Shown here: positions 17,543-26,115 of the stretch, one piece after another
How the letters are laid out: every line of letters starts with the position of its first letter
Position numbering within the stretch: position 1 is the first letter of the stretch
NCBI RefSeq assembly: GCF_021290925.1
Contig: NZ_JAJSLX010000001.1
Location: 1,364,001-1,428,000, forward strand
Length of the DNA: 64,000 nt
Reading direction: 5' to 3'
Source: Sessilibacter corallicola
GTDB taxonomy: Bacteria; Pseudomonadota; Gammaproteobacteria; Pseudomonadales; Cellvibrionaceae
Made by a program: the position numbers and the translations under genes
The notes under the pieces: generated by a model
Databases searched by the model: none
What the model saw: only the letters and a program-made list of their open reading frames with translations
Told to the model about the DNA's origin: nothing

Positions 17543-20107
17543 ATGTCGCAGCAGCAATCTCAACAGACCAACATCCCCAGTGACCCGCAACCACTGACCT
17601 ATCACGGTGGCGCGCAAGACGAATCGTTGGATGGCAGTGGCCAGTTTAAATCCCACTGGCAAAACCTGATGACCAATTACCACGATTTGACGCGTCAGGG
17701 TTTGCTCGAGCGGACAACGAAAATTCAGCGTATCCTGCGCGATGACGGCGCCATCTATAACGCCAGCGGTGGCACCTCTATTTGGGGACTCGATCCGGTA
17801 CCGATGGTATTGGCACCACACGAGTGGCTCGCCATCGAGCAAGGGCTGATTGAACGCGCTCAACTGTTGGATTTCGTGCTTAAAGACATCTACAGCAATC
17901 AGGAAATCATTCGCCGGGGCATCGTGCCACCGGAAGTCATCTACAATCACCCAGGTTTTATCCGCGCCTGTCACCGCACCTACATTCCAGGCGCTCACCA
18001 GCTGACTTTTTACGCCGCCGATCTCGTGCGCGGCCCCAATGGCGATATCGCCGTGCTTGGCGATCGAACCCAAGCACCTTCGGGCAGCGGTTATGCGCTG
18101 GAAAACCGCTTGGTAATGCAGCGGGTGTTCCCCATTATTTTCCGCGAACAAAACGTTCGCATGCTGCGCAGCTTTTTTAATACTCTGCGCGAACAAATGC
18201 TGCGCATCGCGCCGGAAAAAAATCTCGCCAGCGGTGAATCACCTCGCGTGGTGATTCTTACTCCCGGCGCCTACAGCGAAACCTTCTTCGAACACGCGCT
18301 ACTCGCCAATTATTTGGGCTATCCATTGGTTCAAGGTAAAGATTTAACCGTGCGCAAAGGTTATGTCTGGATGAAAACCTTGGATGGATTGTCGCGAGTC
18401 GACGTGATCATTCGCCGCGTTGACGACAGTTACTGCGACCCCGTAGAACTTCGCGGCGATTCTCAATTGGGTGTGGCGGGACTGCTGGAAGTGGTTCGCG
18501 CAGGCAATGTGTCGGTCACCAACCCACTCGGCAGCGGTATTTTAGAAAGTGGCGCCCTGATGCGGTATTTGCCCGATATCAGTCGCCACTTTTTCGGTCG
18601 CGAGTTGAGTTTGCCCAGCGCACCTACGTATTGGTGCGGCGACAACGACGATTTTAACTACGTAATCAATAACTTACGTAACTTACGAATCAAACACGCC
18701 CACCGCCAGTTTGATTCCAGCGCCATTTACGGCAGCAATCTATCAGACAACGAATTATCGGCTCTGGCCGCCAGTATTCGACAATCGCCGCAAAGCTACG
18801 TGGCACAAGATTATGTGCAACCTGCGCAAAGTCCGTGCTGGCGAGACAAAACCTTGCAACCGCGACCCTTTGCTCTGCGCGCTTTTGCCGTCGCCAATGA
18901 CAACGGCTACCAAGTAATGCCCGGCGGGTTGACTCGATCCGCCGCCAACGCTCACGACCAGCTTATTACCAATCAGCTAGGCGCGGTGAGTAAAGACACC
19001 TGGATTCAATGCGGCAAAAACGAAGACACACAGGCGGTATCGACCGGGCTCTCCCAAGCCAATCGCACGATCGACATCAGCTTGCCCAGCCGCGTGGTGG
19101 AAAACTTATTTTGGGCGGGCCGCTACAGTGAACGCGCCGATATGGCTTTGCGGTTACTGCGAACCGTCTTTGTCCAGCTCAACGGCGCTCATCAATTACC
19201 CGACGAAGCAGAACGGCTCTTGCTGTATTCGGTTACCCAGCTCACCATGACTTACCCAGGATTTACCGAAGCTAATCAAACGGTGTTCGATAACCCTGAA
19301 GCCGAGCTGATGAGCGTGATTCTCGACGAAAATCGCCCCGGCAGCGTCACTGCGAGCTTAAAAGCAATGTTGCGCTCTGCCAGCGAAGTTCGTGAAATGC
19401 TGTCGTCCGATACTCAGCGAGTGTTCAACGACATCGACGATGAAATCCTCGCCCTGCATCGCAACCTGAAAACCAGTATTAATTCAGCGCCTGAAGAAGC
19501 GCTCGATCCGCTGGTAACCGCCCTACTCGCACTCGCCGGTTTGTTCAATGAAAGTATGTTTCGCGGCATGACTTGGCACTTCCTAGAAATCGGTCGCGGC
19601 CTTGAAAAAATCTATCAATTAACCACCCTAATGCGGTCGTTGATTGTGCCGGTTTCTCAAAACGACGAGTCGCAATCGATTTGCTCCGAGGCAATCTTAA
19701 TTACCACCGAGGGCTTAAACACCTTCCGCCGCCGCTTCCGCAACGACGCCAGTCTATACAATGTTTTGGCGACCTTGATGCTCGATCGCAGCAATCCGCG
19801 CTCGCTCATGTATCAGCTCACTCACGTTGAATTACTGTTGGAGAATCTGCCCAACAACGACGCCGCCAAACCGGAATTGAGCCGAGAGAATCGCGCCTTA
19901 ATTGAAGCGATTTCAAGCATTCAGCTGGCGGATATCTCCGAGCTTTTGGTGACCTCCGAAGACAGTCCAATCCGAGCCAATCTGGACCAATTGTTGGTAC
20001 GCGTACAAGAGCTGATGGAAACCATGGCCGTAGCCATCAGCAATGTCTATTTCGATCACACCGCAGGCCCGCAACAGCTCGTTAGCAACCCCTGGAACAT
20101 GGATTAA
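17543..20107 (+). CDS. Fused circularly permuted ATP-grasp / alpha-E protein
   Basis: 854 aa. Residues 1-500 repeat the ATP-grasp family seen at 11429, with GGTSIWGLDPVPMVLAPHEW, VLGDRTQAPSGSGYALENR, FEHALLANYLGYPLVQGKDL, DVIIRRVDDSYCDP and the closing PGGLTRSA. Residues 505-850 are an alpha-E domain (SRVVENLFWAGRYSERADMALRLLRTVF and HFLEIGRGLEKIYQLTTLM). The N-terminal 20 residues are Gln-rich and likely disordered. The fusion shows that the two partners of module 1 act together. A notable difference is that the VVKPANESGGYGM loop of the split protein is replaced by IKHAHRQFDSSAIYGSN, so the catalytic status may differ. The transglutaminase gene follows 8 bases downstream. Confidence 0.92.
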   Translation: MSQQQSQQTNIPSDPQPLTYHGGAQDESLDGSGQFKSHWQNLMTNYHDLTRQGLLERTTKIQRILRDDGAIYNASGGTSIWGLDPVPMVLAPHEWLAIEQGLIERAQLLDFVLKDIYSNQEIIRRGIVPPEVIYNHPGFIRACHRTYIPGAHQLTFYAADLVRGPNGDIAVLGDRTQAPSGSGYALENRLVMQRVFPIIFREQNVRMLRSFFNTLREQMLRIAPEKNLASGESPRVVILTPGAYSETFFEHALLANYLGYPLVQGKDLTVRKGYVWMKTLDGLSRVDVIIRRVDDSYCDPVELRGDSQLGVAGLLEVVRAGNVSVTNPLGSGILESGALMRYLPDISRHFFGRELSLPSAPTYWCGDNDDFNYVINNLRNLRIKHAHRQFDSSAIYGSNLSDNELSALAASIRQSPQSYVAQDYVQPAQSPCWRDKTLQPRPFALRAFAVANDNGYQVMPGGLTRSAANAHDQLITNQLGAVSKDTWIQCGKNEDTQAVSTGLSQANRTIDISLPSRVVENLFWAGRYSERADMALRLLRTVFVQLNGAHQLPDEAERLLLYSVTQLTMTYPGFTEANQTVFDNPEAELMSVILDENRPGSVTASLKAMLRSASEVREMLSSDTQRVFNDIDDEILALHRNLKTSINSAPEEALDPLVTALLALAGLFNESMFRGMTWHFLEIGRGLEKIYQLTTLMRSLIVPVSQNDESQSICSEAILITTEGLNTFRRRFRNDASLYNVLATLMLDRSNPRSLMYQLTHVELLLENLPNNDAAKPELSRENRALIEAISSIQLADISELLVTSEDSPIRANLDQLLVRVQELMETMAVAISNVYFDHTAGPQQLVSNPWNMD

Positions 20108-20115
20108 CCCGACGC

Positions 20116-21003
20116 ATGCTTTATCGAATTCGCCACATCACCCAGTATCGATACGCCTCTCCGGTGAGCCTTGCGTACAACCTTGCCTGCCTGTTGCCGA
20201 GAAACACGGAGTATCAAACCTGTTTGGATCATCATCTAACGATTTCTCCCAACGCCTCCGCGCTCGCCCAACGCAAAGACTACTTTGGCAATAACACCCA
20301 CAACTTTTGCCTAGAAACCGCCCACAAAGAATTAACCGTAGATATTGCATCTACCGTGCGTATTGCCGACGTCAGGCTGCTGGGCATGGACTTAGAAATC
20401 GGAAGCTCGTGGGAATTTTTACTGGAGCAAATGCACGAAAGCAAAGACGAAATGACACTGCGGGCGCGGGAATTTTGTTTGGATTCCAACATTGTACGAA
20501 CCAGCCAAGAGCTACGTGAATACGCAGAGCCCTCGTTTACGCCAGGAAGACCGCTGCTGTCGGCGGTGCGAGATTTAAACCATCGCATCTTTACTGATTT
20601 CGCTTACGACCCCGGCTTTACCACCGTTAGCACGCCATTAACCGAGGTGCTTCAGCACCGCCGGGGCGTCTGTCAGGACTTTGCGCACCTGGCCATTGGC
20701 TGCTTGCGATCGATGGGTTTTGCCAGCCGCTACGTCAGCGGTTACCTAGAAACCCTGCCACCGCCTGGGGAAGAAAAATTGGTGGGCTCAGACGCGTCTC
20801 ACGCCTGGTTCTCGGTTTACGCACCCGGTGAAGGTTGGTTTGAGTTCGACCCCACCAACGACAACATGCCTTCGGTACAGCACATCACCACCGCTTGGGG
20901 GCGCGATTACGCCGATGTTTCGCCGCTCAAAGGGGTTATTTTTGAAGGCGGTGGTTCGCAAACGCTGTCGGTATCAGTAGATGTACAACGGCTGGAAAAT
21001 TAA
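20116..21003 (+). CDS. Transglutaminase-like cysteine peptidase, short form
   Basis: 295 aa, the single-domain partner of the fused ATP-grasp/alpha-E protein. The N-terminal domain MLYRIRHITQYRYASPVSLAYNLACLLPR is typical. The triad is clear: Cys in HRRGVCQDFAHLAI (about 194), His in SDASHAWFSVYAP (about 231) and Asp in WFEFDPTND (about 246). No signal peptide is present, so it acts in the cytoplasm. Starting 8 bases after the fusion gene, it completes module 2. Its stop codon overlaps the stop of the opposing nucleotidyltransferase gene by 4 bases. Confidence 0.93.
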   Translation: MLYRIRHITQYRYASPVSLAYNLACLLPRNTEYQTCLDHHLTISPNASALAQRKDYFGNNTHNFCLETAHKELTVDIASTVRIADVRLLGMDLEIGSSWEFLLEQMHESKDEMTLRAREFCLDSNIVRTSQELREYAEPSFTPGRPLLSAVRDLNHRIFTDFAYDPGFTTVSTPLTEVLQHRRGVCQDFAHLAIGCLRSMGFASRYVSGYLETLPPPGEEKLVGSDASHAWFSVYAPGEGWFEFDPTNDNMPSVQHITTAWGRDYADVSPLKGVIFEGGGSQTLSVSVDVQRLEN

Positions 21004-21872
21004 AATCTGGTCAGCTCGATTTTTTGTTTCCAGCTCTGTAATTGTTGAACCAAGTCATCGCGGCCGTAGTTGCGCACAACATCAACGTAGAGATCAATAA
21101 AGCGCACATACAAGGGTACCAAACCAATTTGCAGGCATTCTGCCACTTCATCAATTCGCTCGGGAAATCCGTTCACTCGCCACTCGTAACCCTTGTTTAC
21201 CAAGATCGCATCTGGCCCCAATAAATAATTCGTCACGTAATAATCCGCCGATTCTTGATTACCGGCAATCACGCCCGACTTCAAAAGATAAATAAATCGT
21301 GCGGGGAATAAAATGGTTTTAGTAACGTACACAACGCCTTTGTCCGCAATACGCTGACAATCGCAAAATTCTTGCGTACGCTCGGATGTGGCCAGTTTTT
21401 CTAGCGCGAATTCCACACAAGAGACTTCAAGCTCTTTTTGTGTGGGCAGTTTTAATTGATCGCGAACTTCTTTGCCCAATAATAAAGTGGCGTGTTCGAT
21501 TAAATCCAAACGATCAAACGGTGGGTAACGGCCGCCGTCGGCATCGCCATTAATGGATTCAACTGACCCCCAAAATACCGATAAATTATTGTTGATACTG
21601 GGATGATTACTTCGAATCGTTTTTACTAATGAATCAATGTGTGCAGCGGTGTCGGAATTTACTTTAGTTAAAATAATGCCTAAATCAATATCACTGGCAA
21701 ACTCACTAAACCCTCCGCGTGAAAGGCTTCCCATGATGTATATCGATACACAATTGTCTGCAAATAACGCACTTGCGCTATTGATAAAATCATCAATCAA
21801 CTCGATAAACAACGGGCTTTGTGTTTGAACCTTACCAGCCACCGACGCATTTACTTCTACACTTACTTCCAC
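21000..21872 (-). CDS. Nucleotidyltransferase-domain protein (polymerase-beta superfamily)
   Basis: 290 aa. The NTase motif is complete: IYIMGSLSRGGFSEFASDIDLGIIL (residues 44-68), with GSxxRG, then DxD for metal binding, and a third Asp probably in the following strand. The C-terminal half is helical, resembling minimal or aminoglycoside-type adenylyltransferases, but the substrate cannot be named. It is transcribed toward the transglutaminase and the two genes share 4 bases at their 3' ends. It is a single gene; the only following same-strand neighbour is beyond the ATP-grasp modules. Confidence 0.8.
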   Translation of the reverse strand: MEVSVEVNASVAGKVQTQSPLFIELIDDFINSASALFADNCVSIYIMGSLSRGGFSEFASDIDLGIILTKVNSDTAAHIDSLVKTIRSNHPSINNNLSVFWGSVESINGDADGGRYPPFDRLDLIEHATLLLGKEVRDQLKLPTQKELEVSCVEFALEKLATSERTQEFCDCQRIADKGVVYVTKTILFPARFIYLLKSGVIAGNQESADYYVTNYLLGPDAILVNKGYEWRVNGFPERIDEVAECLQIGLVPLYVRFIDLYVDVVRNYGRDDLVQQLQSWKQKIELTRF

Positions 21873-22184
21873 CGCAACAACCTACTGTTCACCGCTCACA
21901 TTCAAACCCACACACATTTGCATGCGGTTATTATTGACCGCGGAGTATGACAGATTTAACCCTGAGCTTCATTAGACACCGGTTTCACCTCACAAACAGA
22001 ACTGCCTCGCAAGTTGGAGTGTTGCTGCGTAAACGGCGCAAAATTTTCATAAAATTTAAATCATCAGAGGTTTTACTTATCGCTCAGGCTATTTACTGAG
22101 GAAATTATTTTGGCTTTTACCGAAATAATATGATCTCGGTTTAATACGCCAAACACCTTCCCCGCTCGATACAGTAGGTTTGTT
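21873..22184. other. Divergent intergenic region
   Basis: About 310 bases between the leftward nucleotidyltransferase and the rightward acetyltransferase. It must hold both promoters. A small imperfect hairpin (GCGGT and ACCGC near 21920) is the only structure noticed. Confidence 0.4.
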
Positions 22185-22736
22185 ATGCACCCCATGGAAA
22201 TCCGCACCCCTAGACTTCTTTTAAACGGCTTTTCTCACGCAGACGCACACCACGTTGCAGCCCTTGCCGGTGCCTACGAGATTTCTCGGTTTACACTGAA
22301 CATTCCCTACCCTTACGAGCTATCGTCCGCGCAACAATGGATCGCCAGCCACGACACCATGTACACGCAAAAATCCGGCATTGTCTTTGCCGTGCGATCA
22401 CCCACGACCATGTCGCTCATCGGTTGCGTTGGATTGAATGCGGACAATTGCCACCATCGCGGTGAATTGGGTTATTGGATCGGAACCGAATTTTGGAACA
22501 AAGGCTATTGCACTGAGGCAGCAACCGCCGCTGCCCAATTCGCCTTTGATTATTTTTCCCTGAACAAAATTACATCGCGGCATTTAGGCAGTAACAAAGC
22601 GTCTGGACGAGTCATGGAAAAATTGGGCATGAAGAAAGAAGGTATTCTTAAACACGAAATTTATAAAGAAGGCACGTATCACGATCTTCATGTCTACGGC
22701 CTCCTAAAAGACAATTTAGAAGTATTGCCGCTTTAA
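22185..22736 (+). CDS. GNAT N-acetyltransferase, RimJ/RimL-like
   Basis: 183 aa, or 180 aa if the ATG at 22194 is used (MEIRTPRLLLNGF is the usual family opening). The acetyl-CoA-binding motif A is visible in ELGYWIGTEFWNKGYCTEAATAAAQFAFD (residues 88-117). It is followed by the asparagine-containing segment NKASGRVMEKLGMKKEGILKHEIYKEGTYHDLHVYGLL. The family acetylates ribosomal-protein N-termini, or amino-acid or antibiotic amines; the target cannot be deduced. It is convergent with the DoxX gene, with 21 bases between. Confidence 0.88.
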   Translation: MHPMEIRTPRLLLNGFSHADAHHVAALAGAYEISRFTLNIPYPYELSSAQQWIASHDTMYTQKSGIVFAVRSPTTMSLIGCVGLNADNCHHRGELGYWIGTEFWNKGYCTEAATAAAQFAFDYFSLNKITSRHLGSNKASGRVMEKLGMKKEGILKHEIYKEGTYHDLHVYGLLKDNLEVLPL

Positions 22737-22757
22737 CATCACGGATGATTAACAACC

Positions 22758-23180
22758 TTAGGATCGGCGCTTGAGCAAAAAATCCAGCGAATACCGATTA
22801 GCATCGAGCGGTGCCAACAACAAAAAGACAATTAAAATTAATCGCGTAAAAGTATGCCCATCAATGTCAAACAACGGTTGCTGCAAGGTGTGACCGTAGG
22901 TCGTCATCACCAATAAAAAACCAACGCCAATTAATGCAGCTCGCAATTGCAATCCAACAATAATTAAAAAACCAGTTATCAATTCGAAATACGGAACGCC
23001 ATAGCCCAGCGTGACGAGCAACCACTCAGGAATCCAATACTCGGCAAAACCTTCAATAAAAAATTTTTCGGTGTGTGTTTTTACCGACAGGATAAAAACT
23101 TTCCAATATCCGGCCATAAAAAATAATAAGCCAAGAATCAAACGCACCATCAAATGCACAATGGGCCAATTGGTATGCAT
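22758..23180 (-). CDS. DoxX family membrane protein
   Basis: 140 aa from the ATG at 23180, chosen because AGAGG precedes it by 8 bases; the upstream ATG at 23198 has no ribosome site. Four hydrophobic segments are seen: VRLILGLLFFMAGYWKVFI, LVTLGYGVPYFELITGFLIIVGL, RAALIGVGFLLVMTTY and FTRLILIVFLLLAPLD. DoxX proteins are inner-membrane proteins of mostly unknown role, sometimes linked to thiol or quinone redox complexes. It lies downstream of the three small paralogs on the same strand, but 230 bases away. Confidence 0.85.
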   Translation of the reverse strand: MHTNWPIVHLMVRLILGLLFFMAGYWKVFILSVKTHTEKFFIEGFAEYWIPEWLLVTLGYGVPYFELITGFLIIVGLQLRAALIGVGFLLVMTTYGHTLQQPLFDIDGHTFTRLILIVFLLLAPLDANRYSLDFLLKRRS

Positions 23181-23363
23181 TAACACACAACCTCTCATGA
23201 ATATTTTAGGAGCCTATTTTAAATAGGTAATGGCGAGACGAAGCTAAGACGCTTTTAATCAAGAATTTGGGAAAATATTCCTGAGATCAAAATATATTCA
23301 TTAGTTTTCCGAACATTAAAATAAAATTGATGGAAGAAACTAAAAAATTGTAGGGGAGGGAAC

Positions 23364-23404
23364 AGCCCAAATTGTGTTGATTATTTTATGTCACGATTTG
23401 GGCT
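23364..23404 (-). terminator. Stem-loop downstream of the small-paralog set
   Basis: AGCCCAAATTGTG (23364-23376) pairs with CACGATTTGGGCT (23392-23404) with one G-U, loop 15 nt. On the minus strand a T-rich stretch follows some 15 bases later. It sits about 30 bases after the stop of the third paralog, so it probably ends that transcript. Confidence 0.5.
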
Positions 23405-23435
23405 TGTAAGAGTAGGAGAGTGCAATGATAGGAAA

Positions 23436-23801
23436 TTACACAACAACAACTTGACCGCGATAGACACGTTTTGATTTTTGTCTATCTCCGCCAGAGCCCG
23501 CTTTCGGCTCTAGGCGAGTTTGACCTCGATACACTTTAACAACGTATCCAGGAGGTACCTCGGTTGAATTTGATGAACTTGGTGTGCTTGGACCATTTAT
23601 TCGATCGATCCAACCATCACCGGCTTGAGTAAATATCTCTTTAATTACAGCTTTAAATACCGCATCTTTAGACTTTTCATACAAAGCCAGCAATTCTGAC
23701 AAGACATCAGGATTAGCCAACTTAATACTGGGCTTATCCTCAGCAGGTGCTCGGCGACGAGCTTCTTTAATTAAATCAACAAGCGCTTTGGTATATTGCA
23801 T
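23436..23801 (-). CDS. Small paralogous protein 3 of 3, with repeated VYRGQ tail
   Basis: 121 aa, family not recognised. Residues 1-67 (MQYTKALVDLIKEARRRAP, then PSIKLANPDVLSELLALYEKS and AVIKEIFTQAGDGWIDRI) match the two neighbouring proteins closely. The tail is different: a Ser/Thr/Pro linker (GPSTPSSSNS) leads into VVKVYRGQTRLEP and KSKRVYRGQVVVV, an internal repeat of (K/R)VYRGQ. No signal peptide or membrane span. The start is secure, with AGGAG 6 bases before the ATG. The pattern of constant N-terminal domain plus variable tail across three tandem genes suggests a shared handle with diversified functional ends; the role is unknown. Confidence 0.85.
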   Translation of the reverse strand: MQYTKALVDLIKEARRRAPAEDKPSIKLANPDVLSELLALYEKSKDAVFKAVIKEIFTQAGDGWIDRINGPSTPSSSNSTEVPPGYVVKVYRGQTRLEPKAGSGGDRQKSKRVYRGQVVVV

Positions 23802-23901
23802 GTTGGGCTCCTTGCTGAATACTTTCAGCGATGAGGTGAAAAGTGCCCTTATGACGAAGCAATTTCTACACCCATCATGACAATAGCGGCTTATTGCTTA
23901 T

Positions 23902-24231
23902 TTAAAAGCTGATATGATCCGAGGCAACCACAGGAATGGCATCAATATTCACCTTTTGCTCTTTTCCGTCGTCCGCACGGCTTAATTGCTCCGAATTAAC
24001 AATATCAGAATCTGCTAAACTTCTCTGAGGATTATCAATGCGGTCGTCGCCTGCTTCAACAAACGCCTCTCTGATTATGTCTTTTAAAGAGTTGTCATCA
24101 GTTTGCTTATAAAGACCAATCAACACCGTTAATACGTCGGGATTGGTAAGCTTAATGACACTTTTATATTCTTGAGGTGCTTTTTTTCGCGCTGCCTGAA
24201 TTAAATCAATCAAAACTTTCGTGTATTGCAT
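23902..24231 (-). CDS. Small paralogous protein 2 of 3
   Basis: 109 aa from the ATG at 24231; the open frame extends 20 codons further, but the AGGA site and alignment with the other two copies fix this start. The conserved region runs MQYTKVLIDLIQAARKKAP, then SVIKLTNPDVLTVLIGLYKQTDDNSLKDIIREAFVEAGDDRID. The tail is acidic and polar (NPQRSLADSDIVNSEQLSRADDG) and ends in IPVVASDHISF. The GDGW motif of the other two is GDDR here. Unknown function, cytoplasmic by sequence, and 100 bases after copy 1. Confidence 0.82.
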   Translation of the reverse strand: MQYTKVLIDLIQAARKKAPQEYKSVIKLTNPDVLTVLIGLYKQTDDNSLKDIIREAFVEAGDDRIDNPQRSLADSDIVNSEQLSRADDGKEQKVNIDAIPVVASDHISF

Positions 24232-24330
24232 TTGATGATTCCTAATTATTTTTATCGACTGTCGGGTGAATGAAAATGCGATTCTGCCCAATAAAACCTG
24301 ATTAAATACTTATTTAACAACCAGTAACGA

Positions 24331-24654
24331 TCAATCAACCTTTTGCAGTAATTCAGCAATATCACCTTTAATAAAAGAACTGGATAACGCAGGATGAACA
24401 TCGTGTTCCGATTGAACGGTATGAACTGGCGGAGATATTATTGATTGTTCGAGCTTCGATAACCAACCGTCACCAGCCTGCTCAAACACATCTTTTACAA
24501 TATTTTTAAAGGCATTATCGTCTGACGCTTTATAAATGGACTCCAACTCAGATAAAACATTGGGATCCGATAATTTAATTCGAGATTTCACGTCAGAAGG
24601 GGCGTGTCGACGAGCCTTTTGAATCAAATCAATTAACGCTTTGGTATACTGCAT
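24331..24654 (-). CDS. Small paralogous protein 1 of 3
   Basis: 107 aa, the first gene of the leftward set. The conserved domain is MQYTKALIDLIQKARRHAP, then SRIKLSDPNVLSELESIYKASDDNAFKNIVKDVFEQAGDGWLSKLE. The tail (SIISPPVHTVQSEHDVHPALSSSFIKGDIAELLQKVD) shares nothing obvious with the other two. An AGGA element lies 9 bases before the ATG. The conserved domain looks all-helical. I do not recognise the family; the set appears to have arisen by tandem duplication followed by replacement of the 3' ends. Confidence 0.84.
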   Translation of the reverse strand: MQYTKALIDLIQKARRHAPSDVKSRIKLSDPNVLSELESIYKASDDNAFKNIVKDVFEQAGDGWLSKLEQSIISPPVHTVQSEHDVHPALSSSFIKGDIAELLQKVD

Positions 24655-25019
24655 TCTAGAAAATCCTTTGGCAGCTGGTCACTCCATTGTTAAAACGGCT
24701 AACAATACCTTCATTTGTTAAAGGTAAGACGTACGAAACAGCTGCTATCCAATAGTTATTGTTATTTATTCACTTGTCTGAAAGCGTAGCAACGGAATTC
24801 TCTACAATAACGAACCAAAATGCAGCATCAGTGCTTCATTTCTGAACAGAACTGTAAAAGAAACAACACAAATCATACGCATGAGCATTAGTTCATACAA
24901 ATGTTTCAGCGGTTAGTTTAATCAACAGTTACCCGAAAATTCAACCAATGCGTATTCAATTACTTTCACGTCGTCTTTAGCAAGCTAACCAATATTTACA
25001 CGCCGCAAAAAAGCAGTTG
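24655..25019. other. Region upstream of the small paralogs
   Basis: About 365 AT-rich bases between OsmC and the first paralog. No gene seen. The promoter for the paralog set should be here; no operator was recognised. Confidence 0.45.
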
Positions 25020-25487
25020 CTACATTTCAATATCAATAATTACTTCGGTATTTACCGAATTAGCAATAAAACACTGCTGGTGACTGTTATCGTGAATAGC
25101 TTTGACTTGATCATAAGAAGGCGCGTTTTCGCCCTGAAAAACCACTTTAGGCCTTAATATGACTTTGGTAATGGAGATACGACCGACATTATTTATTTCC
25201 ATCGTTCCTACCGCATGATCGGTATAACTGTCGACAACAAGATGTTGACGAGCAGCGATGGATAAAAAAAACAACATGTGGCAACTCGACAATGAAGCCA
25301 CAAAGGCTTCTTCGGGATCCACCGCATCGGCAGATGAATAGGGGGGAACAACCAGAGAAGGGGCGACGGAGGCGGGGACCTGAATACCTTCATCAAATTG
25401 CCAAATGTGCCTGCGACTGTATTTATTATTGGTAAATACTTCGCTTTTTCTGCGCGTCCATTTCACTAAAGCAAAGTGATCCGACAT
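25020..25487 (-). CDS. OsmC family peroxiredoxin-like protein
   Basis: 155 aa, normal OsmC size. The two reactive cysteines are in VASLSSCHMLFFLSIAARQ (about residue 68) and SHQQCFIANSVNTEV (about 138), the spacing used by OsmC/Ohr thiol peroxidases. The Glu in DPEEAFVASLSSC is also conserved in the family. OsmC proteins reduce organic hydroperoxides in the cytoplasm. The C-terminal cysteine context fits OsmC-like better than Ohr. It is a single gene; no OhrR-type regulator is next to it. Confidence 0.9.
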   Translation of the reverse strand: MSDHFALVKWTRRKSEVFTNNKYSRRHIWQFDEGIQVPASVAPSLVVPPYSSADAVDPEEAFVASLSSCHMLFFLSIAARQHLVVDSYTDHAVGTMEINNVGRISITKVILRPKVVFQGENAPSYDQVKAIHDNSHQQCFIANSVNTEVIIDIEM

Positions 25488-26115
25488 CCTACACCCCGTG
25501 CATCATCCATGTATATTTCTCGATCAAGAATATACAAATTATTATGTTTACCCTTTTGTAAACGATTTTTAACCAATATTAAATCGGTTTAACCCTTTTT
25601 TAACCTGAGAACACAGCAAAATATCTTTTCTCTATCCAACAGGAACTCAACCACTTATGAAACCTGTTCAATAAAACAGCGCCACTAAACAAACCACGTT
25701 TTCGTCTGAATGGCTCTCTGTTTTTAAAAATTCGCAAAAACAAAACGAATTCATCAGGATTTAAAATATAAACACATTTTTGCCCTAATGTTGAACATCT
25801 TATTCAAATAATTTTTGCAGTAACACACGCTAGAAAGGCATAGGCTATAGTCATCTACTCATTACTTGCCTGCTAAATTTTTTCTGTTTGATTCCATAAC
25901 CGCCAGAAAATAACGACAAAAACCTCGGCTATAACCGCAGTAATAAGTCAACAATTGAGAAAACAGAACAAAGAAGAGAAGGGAAAAGAAGAAAGAGTAT
26001 CAGAAAAGAATACAGCATTCGTAATTAACCTAGATACTACTTAATTACGAATGCTGTCTTGAAAGGTATAAAAAGAACTGAGTAATTGGTACTGATATTA
26101 ACGATTAATTATTTT
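25488..26115. other. AT-rich intergenic region
   Basis: About 630 bases upstream of OsmC and downstream of the CDF gene. It contains the strong stem-loop at 26012-26057 and a purine-rich run (near 25970-26010). No coding frame is convincing. Confidence 0.5.
26012..26057 (-). terminator. Perfect 17-bp stem-loop after the CDF gene
   Basis: ACAGCATTCGTAATTAA (26012-26028) pairs without mismatch to TTAATTACGAATGCTGT (26041-26057), loop 12 nt. On the minus strand it is followed by a T-rich stretch (ATTCTTTTC), 58 bases after the CDF stop codon. A terminator for that gene is likely, though the stem is longer than needed. Confidence 0.65.

Noticed and set aside
17474-18196. 240-codon open frame on the minus strand
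   Set aside because: Lies wholly opposite the start of the fused ATP-grasp gene and across a terminator; the protein shows no family features. It is a shadow of codon bias.
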